DNA from: Schistocerca nitens
Lineage: Eukaryota > Arthropoda > Insecta > Orthoptera > Acrididae
Direction of reading: 5' to 3'
NCBI RefSeq assembly: GCF_023898315.1
Contig: NC_064616.1
Span: 541,437,602-541,501,601 of the forward strand
Length of the DNA: 64,000 nt
Shown: in pieces, positions 23,481-34,888 of the stretch
How positions within the stretch are numbered: position 1 is the stretch's first letter
Layout of the letters: each line of letters starts with the position of its first letter
Position numbers and translations under genes: made by a program
Notes under the pieces: generated by a model
Database searches by the model: none
What the model was told of the DNA's origin: nothing
What the model saw: only the letters and a program-made list of their open reading frames with translations

Positions 23481-25005
23481 CACTGTAATCGCAACAAACA
23501 TTGTTTGGTGAGGACGCCGAGTACTTAAGAATATCTACAGCATATCCTTCCACTTGGATAATATTAAAACCGTCTTTTACACAGACAGGAACCAGAATTA
23601 AAACAGTACATCTTTCGAATGGTACGTATGTTCGTGAGACCAGCGTATTCCAAGCCAGCTATACATCAGGCATCTATCACTGTGATCCTGACACGCTGAT
23701 CAGGATACAACGAAATGGCCAAACAGATTCGACGGAGTAGGCAGATACAACGGGAGGCATGACATGATATTTGGCAAACGTGTACTTTTACTTGGGAGCC
23801 AAAGACAAGCAATGGTTTGAGGGCAACGAAGAGTATATCTGTAGCTGTGAAAAATTCTAAAGCCAATTGAAGATATCATTTTCCGGCAATCAGCTACAAA
23901 CCCCCTTACAATAAGCGAAAGGACAACTGATGAGTAGTCCTTAACGTCTTGCTGGAACGGCAGCCTTACATAAGGGATGTTCCCTGTCATCGTACAGGGG
24001 TACGAGCAAATCACCTAGGTACTTAATTCAGGAAAACTTAGTGAAGCGACCATCTATGGAAGTCAGGCCGCCACAGATGAGAACCCTCCTAATGACAGAG
24101 AATCTATTCGACGTCATCGTCGATGGTCAACGTGTCCGGATGCTAGTCGACCTTATTGGCTTCTTTCTGTGTAATGGTGAATGCTTATCGTCGTCCACTA
24201 AATGAGATTACGTTCCATTGTATGATACCGGTATAGCGGAAGGTCGCAAATGGGAAATGCATGTATTGCAAGAACAACTATCAATGACAGACAACATACT
24301 GTCGAATTTGTCGTTTTAACTGAATATAGTCACGATATTTTTGGATGGGACTTTTTGCAGGTATCTTTAGCAGTCAAAGACCGTGGAAGATCACAGCTCC
24401 AGATGGACAACCTGTTCCAGCAACCAGATATAAAATGGTTGAGCTGGGTGATTGCTTGCCATTGAAGTCATCGTTATGCCGCCATCAATGATCCGAGCTT
24501 CAGTCTTCAATCAAAGTGTAAAGTTTTGTCGATTGCGAAAAGCTACCCAGACTTATAAAAGAAATCTACATTCCAGCGACCATCAAAAGCTTTGTAGGTG
24601 GTCAAGGAAAAGTTTGGTTCACTGTTACGAGCAACCTTAGGATATGTGGATAGGGACACTAGGAACAGGTCAGAAATGGCACCTTAGTGTCATCGACGAA
24701 GAATCCTGTAACAGTGGCATTACAGACAACGCAGGTGAATAAGCTACTATCGATTTGCCAGTAGGACTTGACCTGGCCAAACAACAACGCCGGCGAGTGT
24801 TTGCCGTTCCGTGCCTGTTTTCGAATGCGTTCAAACACGAAGTGGAGAAAGACGTAGTGGCCCATGGTAGAACACCATACCAGCACTGGGGACCATCCAC
24901 CTTGTAGCCAGCACTGGTATAAGGTGTCGCTAGCTAAACCACACATATTTCTGGGGGACATAATTAAACCTTCAGAGTCTATGGTATTGCCCTGTGATCC
25001 TCATG

Positions 25006-25201
25006 GGTTCAAATGGCTCTGAGTACTATGGGACTTAACATCTGAGCTAATCAGTCCCCTAGAACTTAGAACTACTTAAACCGAACTAACCTAAGGACAT
25101 CACACACATCCATGCCCGAGGCATGATTCGAATCTGCGACAGTAGCGGTAGAGCGGTTCCAGACTGAAGCGCCTAAATCCGCTCGGCCACACCGGCCTGC
25201 C
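25006..25201 (-). mobile_element. tRNA-derived SINE, type A1, in gypsy pol
   Basis: Flanked by TGATCCTCATG (24995-25005) and TGATCATCATG (25202-25212), an 11-bp target duplication with one mismatch. The head B box is altered (GATTCGAATC-like near 25130), so this copy is older than its relatives. It splits the linker between protease and RT; the pol frame is recognisable on both sides. Confidence 0.92.
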
Positions 25202-26161
25202 TGATCATCATGAAGGATTGCACATATCTCTTTCGAGTGGACTACCTACAACTGAGCAAAATCGTAAATAATAATTTGTACCTACAGACACCCTGGACTA
25301 TTAGAAAGGCACAGACTATTTATCAGCTGTGGACATGGAAAGAGGCTGCTGGCAAATAGAGGTTGACTGGGAACATACTGCCTTCATGACTCCTGCCGGT
25401 CTCTGTTGGTTCAAAGTTATGATGTTAAGACTGTGTAACTCTCCCGCCACATTTGAATGTATAAATGCCAACCTGCTTTGACATCGTAAATGGACGATGG
25501 CTCTTTGTTATATGGACAATATTGTCGTTCCTTCGGAGACATTTAAAAAACATCTAAGTTAACTGACAACAATGTTAAAGTGCGTTCAGTTGGAAGACAT
25601 CCATCTGAATGTCAAAATGTGCCTCTTCACCACCAAAGAAATATAAATCCTGGTACAGTTAATGAATGGCAAAGGAATCATCTCGATGTAGAGAACAATT
25701 TAATCCGTCACTCATTCTTATTGTAAAATGTTTTCTCGCAATGTGCCCATACTGCTGTCGATTCATAAATGTTTGTGCATGAACGTGTATTCTTTGTAAG
25801 TACTACTCCAGGGAGACGCCTAATTTGCCTGGAACGTAATATAAGAGAGGCCTTTCCTCTCCTTAAAGAGAAGCTAATACCTCCTCTACTAACACTCCAT
25901 TAATGTTACAAAAATATCGCGACACAACTTCACATTGCTGCTACCAAATGTGGGATACGTCCAATTGTAATGCAAATTTAGGGAAGTACCGAAAAGGCAA
26001 TAACATACGCGTGCAGTGTACTTTGAGCCAGAGATGACCTACCCTACAACTGAGAAAGAATGCCTTACAGGTGCTTGGGCCATCAACAACTTCCAGTCGA
26101 ATTAAGGTGGCGAATTAGTCACCGCTGTGATCGAATATTATTCTTATATGCTAGGTGACTA

Positions 26162-26409
26162 CCGAGCGAGGTGGCGCAGTGGTTAGCACACTGGACTCGC
26201 ATTCGGGAGGACGACGGTTCAATCCCGTCTTCGGCCATCCTGATTTATGTTTTCCGTGATTTCCCTAAATCGTTTCAGGCAAATGCCGGGATGGTTCCTT
26301 TGAAAGGGCACGGCCGATTTCCTTCCCAATCCTTCCCTAACCCGAGCTTGCGCTCCGTCTCTAATGACCACGTTGTCGACGGGACGTTAAACGCTAACCA
26401 CCACCACCA
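26162..26409 (+). mobile_element. tRNA-derived SINE, type B1
   Basis: Perfect 11-bp target duplication CTAGGTGACTA at 26151-26161 and 26410-26420. The head has a canonical pol III A box (TGGCGCAGTGG, 26171-26181) and B box (GGTTCAATCCC near 26217). A conserved central block follows (CCGTGATTTCCCTAAATCG), and the tail ends in a (CCA)n run. It is inserted in the RNase H coding part of the gypsy element, after the SINE A family's type of target but on the opposite strand. Its head is shared with the copy at 43183-43420, but its tail is not. Confidence 0.95.
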
Positions 26410-27310
26410 CTAGGTGACTAGACAGAAAGATCTGTAGGATCAACTTGTGAGATGAGCACTGACGCTTCAGGAGTACGATGTCACAGTGGTATACAAAAGT
26501 GGAGGCAAACACAAGGACGCCTACTGCCTTTCAAGGAATCCTTTGACGGAACACAGCAGCATGGATGTGACCTCAGTGGTCGATTTGTTAAATGACATTG
26601 CTGCTGAACATATAGAAGATCCAATACTGCTGAAAACGATAGATGCCTTGAAGGAGGAACCAGACCACGAGAATCCCAATTAATGAACTGAAAATTGCAT
26701 AAGAGAAACTATGACCCAGTGGAACAGAAATGATTGCTCACCATCCCAGCACGTCTAAGGCTAGCTGTCCTGAAGTATTTCCATAATGCTCCAACATTTG
26801 GTCTCCTGGGATTCGTGGAGGCTCAAGACAGAATCAACACAGGTATCACTGTCCAGACCTCTACAAACCATTAGTTAGTATGAGAGTTACTGTAATTAAT
26901 GATATGGCAGATTCATGTGGTACAATTATCTCCAGTGCATTTGGTACCACGTCTTCCGGCAGTAGAGCCATTCCGTGGAATTGGAATCAGCCTACTGGCG
27001 AGGTTCCCGAAATCGACCAATGGAAATTGATGGATACTCAGCACTGACTCCTTCGCTCGCTATACTGTCACCAGGCTGGGCTGATTGCTGGAGCTCTGGA
27101 AATTTCGAAGATACTTTTTGAAAATACCATTTTCAAACAGAGACTATCCCACGTGAAGTTCTCTATTCACAGAAAAGTTTTCCAGTCGAGACTAGTATCG
27201 GAAATAATTTCACGTTGCCACATCAGCCACAGGATGACAACTGCCATCCGTTGTTTGAACCCCATTCGCTATTAAAGAGAGCGACAAATGATGCTGTTTA
27301 GTTACCTCAC

Positions 27311-28577
27311 TAGATATCGTACCTAGTTAATAACCGTAGCTGAACTGTTGACAACAGAGTTGATGAATGCTCATTTTCGGCCCACCAGTAGATCAGTGGG
27401 TGTTGTAATCACATAGTTGCCTTAATTATACACAGAGTGACTAGCTATAAACTGAATTTTATTAGCACAAATTTATTTTGTTTAAGACGTTGCCACGTAC
27501 GTCAGTGAAAGTTACTCGAGATGCAACGACATTAAAAACAAACACAAAACAAGACAAAACTGAAGTGAATTAAGGTTGGCAGAGTTCAGAAAGGAAAACA
27601 TACGATGGTAAATTCAGCTCTGTAACATGTTAAACTTTCCGAGAATCAAATCCAGGACTCGACAACAGTGACTGCATGCATACTTGGAATATGAGTCGTA
27701 ATCCAATTGTGCCATCCCAGTACAATCTACCCGAGAGATTATTACGGGATATTAAATCCAGCGCAACATATACCACCTGTGCTACCAGTGAATTTCACCA
27801 TCCTTGGACTATGAACGTGCTGGCTGCTGGTGATGACGATGATTCGCTAAGTGTGCCCGTGTGCACGCCGCTGCTGCATTGTCCTCACGTCTGCTGCATT
27901 GTCCTCAGATGACTTCTGAGCCAGAAGTGCGCTCTGCAAAGTCACCACTCAGAGCTGCGTGGGGAACATGCAGTGTGTCTGCCGAGTGTAAACGGCGAAG
28001 AGACTGCTACAAACAGAGGCCGAAGTATCCGCTCTGTAAGCAGTCTGAAGTCATTCTATCCGAAAATCAATCCGAAGTGAAGTTAAATAATCAGAGGGCG
28101 TCGATTCTGGAGACGTTTACCGCCTTTTAAGTAGGAATTTCGAATCAGAAAGTAACATTTTTGTTCCTCCAGTGAAAAAATTAAGAAGACGCTTCTGTAC
28201 TTCTACCACTGTAAGGAGAAATGAGGCTCTTCAAATCAAGTGTATTTAAACTGCTCTTCCACAAATTTGCGTCTAAAAATTTTATATCGTGATACTCCAG
28301 CCGATCCAGATGACTTATAACTAATTGCTGAATAGGAAGCAGAATCTTGTGACCCCCATTATCAGGGACTCCCTGTCTCTGTTACAAAGCTTTCTAGATC
28401 GATAACTCGGCCAGAAAGTTTTCTTTTAAGAATTACTCAAAAGCTGTCCATTTTCTGAAATACTCTTTCCACTAGTAAAGCGCTTCACAGACTGTATTCA
28501 GTAGCACAAAGTTACAGAATTCATGTCACTAAACAGTCTCTCCAGGAAGCGGAGTCTGCTTGTCCTGTTCTGTCTTG
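27311..28577. other. No recognised gene; flank between gypsy element and right arm
   Basis: Contains two overlapping plus-strand frames (27676-27912, 27861-28130) without recognisable domains and a somewhat GC-richer patch near 27.8-28.0 kb, where CTGCTGCATTGTCCTCA occurs twice (near 27867 and 27890). Possibly the 3' end or LTR of the gypsy element; not demonstrated. Confidence 0.35.
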
Positions 28578-29705
28578 CAGAGTTACCGTTACGCAGATTC
28601 CAAAGACCCCATTTCTTATATAGTACAGGCTCAAATGGTGAGTTTAGGTGATCTCTAACACTTTGTGTGTCCTCTCTTCTGGCAAATACGACAGTCCATC
28701 GGCAATAATACTCGTTTCTCCGGGCACATACATAATAGTGAAATCAAAGTCCGGCAAATAGGCTACCCAATGGGTAAACATGCTACAGGTGAGTTTGACT
28801 GTGAAAAGAAATTCTGATATGTGGGAGTATGTTGATAGCCTCATCTTTCACCCAAACAGGGAGTAACAGAAATTTTTAAACTGTCAACCACGGCTAACAC
28901 GTCGAGCTTGGTCATGGGGGAATTTATCTGGCTTTTCAGCAGTACTCTACCTCATAATGTAAAAATCAGTCTGCTGATCAGGATGTGCTAATACTGGTGC
29001 ATTTATTAGTGCCCTTGACTGTGCTTGAAACTCATTCTCAGCTAGTTTGTTCCAAATCCACGGCGTCTGTTCTCCTGTCAGTGCACAGATTCCTAGCGCT
29101 GCTAACGAGTCTGTCTTTATGAATTTGTTGCAAAAATTGATGACAACAAAGAACCCTATAAAGTTCTTCCATGTCTGAGGCGTAGGAAACTGGGTAGCGG
29201 GCTTTAATTACTCTGGGTTAGGACTGATCATTTCTGCCGTTGCAATGTATGTGCTCAAAAAGTTCAACTTCTATTGTGCCGAAAAACGACTTTTCCAGGT
29301 GGAAAAGTACTCTATGGTATTTCAGTGCACTGAGCAACTAATTCTAGAGTCCTTCATGGGATGTCTCCCCTTACGACCTCGTCAAGGATTCCATTCAACC
29401 TGTGGATCAGTTATGCCTAAAATATTTTTAGGCCAAAAGGCAACCGGCGAAATGTGTAGTTGAGGTCTGAGATTAGGACGCCATGTGCTTCAGAATGGGT
29501 GTAACTCGCGTTGCCAGAAACTTTACTGAAGGTCTACTGACGAAAAACCTTACTCTTTGGAACCTCTGTAACCGTTCTTCAAGCTTTTTGGGGTCTGTTT
29601 ATTTTCAAAGTTATTATTGTATGTCCAGAATCCAGTACCACGTGGACCGATCCATCTTCTCAACGAAACGTAACGAGCTGTTATTCTTAGACACTGCATA
29701 TCCTA

Positions 29706-31098
29706 CACTACTGGCCATTAAAACTGCTACACCAAGAAGAAATCCAGATGATAAATGGGTATTCATTGGACAAATATATTACACTAGAACTGACATGTGA
29801 TTTCATTTTCACACAATTTTGGTGCATAGATCCGAAGAAATCACTACCCAGAACAACCACCTCTGGGCATAATAACGGCCTTGAGACGCCTGGGCATTGA
29901 GTCAAACAGATCTTGGATGTGGTGTACATGCAGCGTCAACACGATACCACAGTTCATCACGAGTAGTGACTGGCGTATTATGACGAGCCACTTACACGGC
30001 CACCTTTGACTAGACGTTTGAAATTGGTGAGAGATCTGGAGAATGTGCTGGCCAGGCCAGCAATCGAACATTTTCTGTATCCAGAAAGGCCCGTACAGGA
30101 CCTGCAACATGCGGTCGTGCATTATCTTGCTGAAATGTAGAGTTTCGCAGGGATCGAATGAAGGGTGGAGCCACGGGTCGTAACACATGTGAAATGTAAC
30201 GTCCACTGTTCAAAGTGCCGTCAATGCGAACAAGAGGTGACCGAGATGTGTAACCAATGGCACCCAATACCATCACGCCGGCTGATACGCCAGTCTGGCG
30301 GTGACGAATACGCGCTTCCGATGTGCGTTCACCTCGATGTCGCCAAACACGGATGCGACTATCATGATGCTGTAAACAGAACCCATATTCATCGGAGAAA
30401 ATGACGTTTTGCCATTGGTACACCCAGGTTCGTCGTTGAGTACACGATCGCAGGCGTTCCTGTCTGTGTTGCAGCGTCAGGTGTAACCGCAACCATGGTC
30501 TCCGAGCTGATAGTCCATGCTGCTGCAAACGTCGTCGAACTGTTCGTGTAGATGGTTGTTGTGTTGCAAACATCCCCATCTGTTGACTCAGGGATCGAGG
30601 CGTGGCTGCATGATCCGTTACAGCCACTCGGATAAGATGTCTGCCATCTCAACTGCTAGTGATACGAGGCCGTTGGGATCCAGCACGGCGTTCCGTATCC
30701 CGCCCCTGAACCCACCGATTCCATATTCGGCTAACAGTCATTGGATCTCGACCAACGCGAGCAGCAGTGTCGCGATACGATAAACCGCAATCGCGATAGG
30801 CTACAATCCGACCTTTATTAAAGTCGGAAACGTGATGGTACGCATTGCTCCTCCTTACACGAGCCATCACAACAACGTTTGACCAGGCAAAGCCGGTCAA
30901 CTACTGTTTGTGTTTGAGGAATCGGTTGGAAACTTTCTTCATGTCAGCACGTTGTAGGTGTCGCCACCGGCGCTAACCTTGTGCGAACGCTCTGAAAAGC
31001 TAATCATTTGCATATCACTGCATCTTCTTCCTGTCGGTTAAATTTCGCGTCTGTAGCACGTCATCTTCGTGATGTAGTAATTTTAATGGCGAGTAGTG
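29706..31098 (-). mobile_element. Tc1-like DNA transposon 2 (private to right arm)
   Basis: A 1393-bp element with TA at 29704-29705 and 31099-31100. Inverted ends CACTACTGGCCATTAAAA (left) and TTTTAATGGCGAGTAGTG (right) differ by one base over 18. It interrupts the gypsy-like RT start; the left arm reads straight through the same site (near 8885), so it arrived after the duplication. Encodes a decayed transposase on the minus strand. Confidence 0.95.
29844..30867 (-). pseudogene. Tc1-like transposase of element 2
   Basis: From ATG 30867 (MARVRRSNAYHHVSDFNKGR) the frame runs through two helix-turn-helix units (YRDTAARVGRDPMTVSRIWN) to a TGA at 30649-30651, which fits a CGA to TGA change. It then continues in the same frame through TVRRRLQQHGLSARRPWLRL, FSDEYGFCLQ (first Asp), FQQDNARPHV (second Asp) and SPDLSPISNV, where the expected Glu is Ser and a stop follows at 30010. 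The C-terminus (DLFDSMPRRLKAVI, GGCSG) continues in another frame to 29844. Inactive by stop, frameshift and loss of the third catalytic residue. Confidence 0.9.
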
Positions 31099-32247
31099 TA
31101 TTACCACTTCTCGTAACATTCCCAATATTTCCTGATGCTCTTTTTCTCGGTGAGCTAATGGGAAAGCGCACAGAGTTACAAAGAATGTTTGGTGTTACTT
31201 GGCACTTATTAACAAGTTGCACATGTCTTCAGCAGGAATACATCGCGATTTTCATGTAGGATTGTGCGTAGTTTTTCTGTCTTCTGCTCCTATGTTCATG
31301 ATCCGATTTATCCGTTCGTGAATAGTGAACTCAGTTTCTCTTTTCATTTGTTCTTATTCAGTCCTCGAATCGTCATCCTCTTCTATCCCCTCATAACTAT
31401 TCCCAGTCTGCCTATTATGACAGTCCACACAGAGATGTAAACCACCTCCCAGACTTTGTGACCGAACAGCTTGTTCCTCAAATCAAAATTGTACGTTCCC
31501 TGCTCTCTGCAAGGTAACTTCGCCGCATCCCAGGTCAGTTAATGCAGCACAGTCACTCAAGGGGTCCATTCCTTTTATTAGATCAGCTGCCAATTTACAA
31601 ACCACGAAGAAATTTCCTGTCAACATATGTCCTTCATACATTGATTCAAGCCTTACTTAATTAAGCACATCAGTGACTTTTTCCAGTGATAGAACCTCAA
31701 ATTTTAATTTATCTCAGCGATAGCGCTGCCCACCTACGATTTGTTTTACATCTGTTAAATGCCATTTCTGCAATTGCCAATATTTGGGTGCCACCATCCA
31801 AAATTCTGTATAGTTTCACACGACCTGTTGTCAGCTTGAATACAGGATGGACGTCGCTTGTCGTATTTAATTCCTTTTCCTTGGGTAAGACTCCGACATG
31901 TCATTTTAATGGATTTCGTTGAGTAGAATGCGTCTGATTAATGATGTGGACGATGAATTTGCCTTCACCACGCTATCCAGACTTCAGTTCCTAGGAGGGA
32001 TCTAATCACACTGATGGAGTTTTGGGTTCAGTCCTTGTATTTAGACGATCTTTTCTATGTTATGGTCCGCCATACCACTTCGGGTTTTAGCTTCAAAACG
32101 TTCTCCACATTCATTACTCCCCAGTCTGTGCCATCTGCTGTTTTACAGTTCTCTCCAAGCTTCTCTGATTATTCCAATCTCTATTATTTCTTCTTCCACC
32201 ATGCCCATCTCCATTACTTTTCCCATGATTGTTCCAGTAACCTACAT

Positions 32248-32878
32248 TCATCTAATGGTTTCCATTTCTGAAATATCCATTAATGTAATGATAATTATCT
32301 TGCCTACACTAACATATTGCTTTGCGAAAGTGTCCTTCATAATCGTGCATCCGTGCGCAGCTGTGCTGAGCGTTAAACGCAAGCTCAGGTTCACGTAGCA
32401 TGTTACCAAAGCATTTATGTCAACATTGCATCTCCCAGCTAAAAATTGATGGTAATGAAGAGGAAGTGTGGTATAGAAGTACTTGATTACTCCCCTAGTT
32501 CGCATGGCATGTCCAGAAACTGGTTTGTCTTGATCGTGAATTCTAAGAATTTTACTGGCCTCTTGAATCCTGATACTACATAATCTTACACTGCTCTGTG
32601 TTGTTGACTCCATGGCGTAGTTTTGAAATTGCTTCAGGACTATTCTTTTCAGTTTCTTTACTAGTTGTATACGCTTCATTCACTAGCCTTTTTGCTTCCT
32701 CTGCTTTGTTTGTCGCCTGATTCACATTTTCCTGAGATTCCTCAGCAATTTGCTCAATTATTTTGGTTTCTATCCTTATCTCTTGAATACAGTTCCTCAG
32801 ACTCTTTTCTTTCTGTTTATTTTTATTTTTGACCTTCTCCATCATGCCTTTAATTTCTTGTGTACTCTTCTCCACCAA
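32248..32878 (-). pseudogene. Gypsy-like gag remnant, right arm
   Basis: Two overlapping minus-strand frames (32878-32576 and 32679-32248) together match the left-arm gag-like frame: EEIKGMMEKV-type Lys/Glu-rich coiled coil, then IAEESQENVNQATNKAEEAK, then RLCSIRIQEASKILRIHDQD. One frameshift near 32.6 kb separates them. The right copy retains sequence beyond the left copy's stop. Function as for the left copy; assignment rests on position upstream of gypsy pol. Confidence 0.5.
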
Positions 32879-32899
32879 TTTTTTTTCTGGTCTTCCAAT

Positions 32900-34663
32900 T
32901 GTGCTTCCTTTTGTTTTAAAAAGTCTTTTAAGTCGATCTGATAACCTCCTTCCTTACTACACCTATCTATAGAATGTGGCGAGTCAATGTCAACTGCACG
33001 AAGATTCAGTTCCTGTTACTCCGTCGGATTACATTTGACTATTACTGCTTGGACATATAGTAGTACAGCCTTTTTCGTAACTTCTTGCATATTCTCATCC
33101 TTCAAACTGTCATTGTTTCCTTATTGACCGTTAATTGCAATGTTACAGTCATGCTCATCACCAATCGGATATGACTGCTCTGCTGGAAGAACTGTATGTT
33201 CCTCTCCTGACCCAAGTAAATTCATATTTCATGCAGTTCCAATTTATTATCAATTTTAATACAATTCCGTTCTAACTCGCGACGTGCCTTACTCCTTCTT
33301 AACATTCAAGATTTAGTTAACCTAACCCCTATACATTAATTACTACATCTCCTCCTACTATGTGAAGGAAAAAGAAGAAACAGTCGGCTTCTCATATTCT
33401 ACTCAGCTGTCCTACATATTACAATTCTCCTCCAAAATCTCATTGCTGGCTTGCAGAATGGTGAATCCTCAGTTGTTGGACAGAACCCAAAAGAGCCTTA
33501 TCACAACCTACAGGAACGAAAAATACAAATTGGTAAAAGGCGCCAGCTTGAACTACAATAAATGAAAAAAAATTTTTTGCCCCTTCGTTTAGTCACCAAC
33601 CTGTATCTACAATTTATACCACTGAAATTCTAAGTGCCCACAAATTACGATACTACTTTGATCTCTGAAGCTGAATATTTTCCTCACAGTCGAAGATCGG
33701 CGTACTCCTTGTCAGACTGCGTGAAGTGTGCAATTAAGGTAACTGACTGCTTCCCAGAGAATCCTAAACTCGATCCTGGCACAGAGACGCCTATTTTATG
33801 CAAAAGACTGCTACGTGAAACTTCCTTAACCCTCCAAAACTAACTTTGGGCAGACCACTTCCTAAAGAAATTACCTATAAATACTTGTGCACAAAGTTAA
33901 ACGGATAACAAGAAAATTACCGCCATAGCATTAGCTCTTAATGCGGATAATTTAGAAAACAAACATCTCACTCTGACTAACACACCGTCAAAACGGTGCC
34001 AGTGGTCTATCGCCAAATAACAGACCACTGCAGTCCTACAACGAGCATTCTCTCCAACAGAAAATCCTGCCAAAAATAGATAGTCTTAGCCAGTCTACAA
34101 TGTAAACATAAAGCTCTCCTCATCTACCAGAAAATATTAATTTCAACACTGTGATCTCACGTCACACTCTTTTAAACAAACCACACGTTCTCCCACCAAT
34201 CTCCATAGTCCCACAGCTGGAGTTAAGAAATTCAGAGGCTAGAGATTGTTTGCGGTGTGAGTGGGCGATGTTTTTGGGGCTAGGTATGTTTAGGGGGTTG
34301 GAGGTGCGGGAGGGTGAAAAGCAAAGATAAACCACCAAAGAAACGAGGGGTTGGTGATGATCCAGATTTTAACTTACGCAAAGACTTCATTCCAGTTGTA
34401 GACGGCGTTTCGTAGCGAGCCTTTCTTCATTTATATTGAGTAGTGCAGGTCGCCACGTTTGCTCAAGTACTGTTTCAGTGTCCGCATAGGTATTGTATTG
34501 CCGACCAGTGCCTGATAATCACTCACACAGCTGCTCTCTGTGACACATCATGACTAGCAGCTTATTGGAAGAATGTGATCCACCCGTCTTGCACAGTAAG
34601 GACACTGGCCATGGTACTGTTACAGTGGCAGTTGCCAGTATGCTTTACTCTGTGAACAGCTAT
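32900..34663. other. Unassigned arm DNA, right copy
   Basis: Counterpart of about 4.4-7.0 kb. It lacks the ~725-bp segment found at 5292-6016 on the left and the type A2 SINE found at 4872. Frames here are short, and some lie opposite the gag remnant. No recognisable domain. Confidence 0.5.
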
Positions 34664-34676
34664 TATGAGGACGTGC

Positions 34677-34875
34677 CGGCCGGTGTGGCCGAGCGGATAT
34701 AGGCGCTTCAGTCTGGAACCGCGCGACCGCTACGGTCGCAGGTTCGGATCCTGCTTCGGGCATGGTTATATGTGATGTACTTAGGTCAGTTACGTTTAAG
34801 TAGTTCTAAGTTCAAGGGGACTGATGAACTCAGCAGTTAAGTCCCATAGTGCTCAGAGCCATTTGAACCATTTTT
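34677..34875 (+). mobile_element. tRNA-derived SINE, type A1 (private to right arm)
   Basis: The only type A copy on the plus strand. The head has TGGCCGAGCGG (A box) and GGTTCGGATCC (B box, one change), then the common tail ending GAACCATTTTT. A 13-bp target duplication, TATGAGGACGTGC (34664-34676) and TATGAAGACGTGC (34876-34888), has one mismatch. The left arm is uninterrupted at the matching site near 4.41 kb, so the insertion followed the duplication. Confidence 0.95.
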
Positions 34876-34888
34876 TATGAAGACGTGC

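Larger units (their letters stand above)
23481..27310 (+). mobile_element. Second Ty3/gypsy-like retrotransposon, degraded
   Basis: A plus-strand element with protease, RT, RNase H and integrase in the gypsy order, interrupted by a SINE A1 (25006-25201) and a SINE B (26162-26409). It differs from the gypsy-like element in the inverted-repeat arms (different RT and RNase H residues). The 5' boundary is set at a primer-binding-like site, and the 3' boundary at the last recognisable integrase residue. LTRs not confirmed. Confidence 0.75.
24060..27310 (+). pseudogene. pol: Gypsy pol remnant: protease, RT, RNase H, integrase
   Basis: Protease, 24060-24370: FDVIVDGQRVRMLVD (Asp-based active-site strand, DTG eroded), then FVVLTEYSHDIFGWDFL (the flap-to-GMDFL end). 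RT, 24880-25640: IIKPSES, then after the SINE YLFRVDYLQLSKI, YLSAVDMERGCWQIEVD, AFMTPAGLCWFKVM and CNSPATFE; the YxDD motif appears as YMDN. RNase H, 25880-26560: VMQIQGSTEKAITYACSVL, then, after the SINE B, VVYKSG-type KSGGKHKDAYCLSRNPL. Integrase, 26700-27290: LKYFHNAPTFGLLGF (zinc domain, one His lost), GIGISLLARFPKSTNGN, and VFQSRLVSEIISRCHISHRM. Many stops and frameshifts. Confidence 0.85.
28600..31560 (-). pseudogene. pol: Ty3/gypsy-like pol remnant, right arm, split by Tc1 element 2
   Basis: Minus-strand counterpart of 8412-10140. Near 31.15 kb it carries the RT-start region, followed by the Tc1 insertion. After the insertion (29700 downward) come the STDLQ-FW equivalent and the NFYRKFI-like block near 29.12 kb. 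At 28844-28644 a clean stretch gives HWVAYLPDFDFTIMYVPGET and ADGLSYLPEERTHK, the end of gypsy RNase H (H--YL-EFDF-I-Y-PG, ADALSR), better preserved than in the left arm. Frameshifts throughout. No integrase is present before the arm ends near 28578. Confidence 0.8.

Noticed and set aside
24659..24961. 100-codon minus-strand frame with membrane-like residues
   Set aside because: Lies opposite the protease-RT linker of the gypsy element, which is the recognisable reading here.
23240..28570. LTR pair for the second gypsy element
   Set aside because: A primer-binding-like site near 23503 hinted at a 5' LTR, but I could not find a matching repeat after the integrase.
34677..34760. Possible tRNA gene
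   Set aside because: A and B boxes are present, but the anticodon stem and acceptor do not pair as in a real tRNA; it is the head of a SINE with a target duplication.
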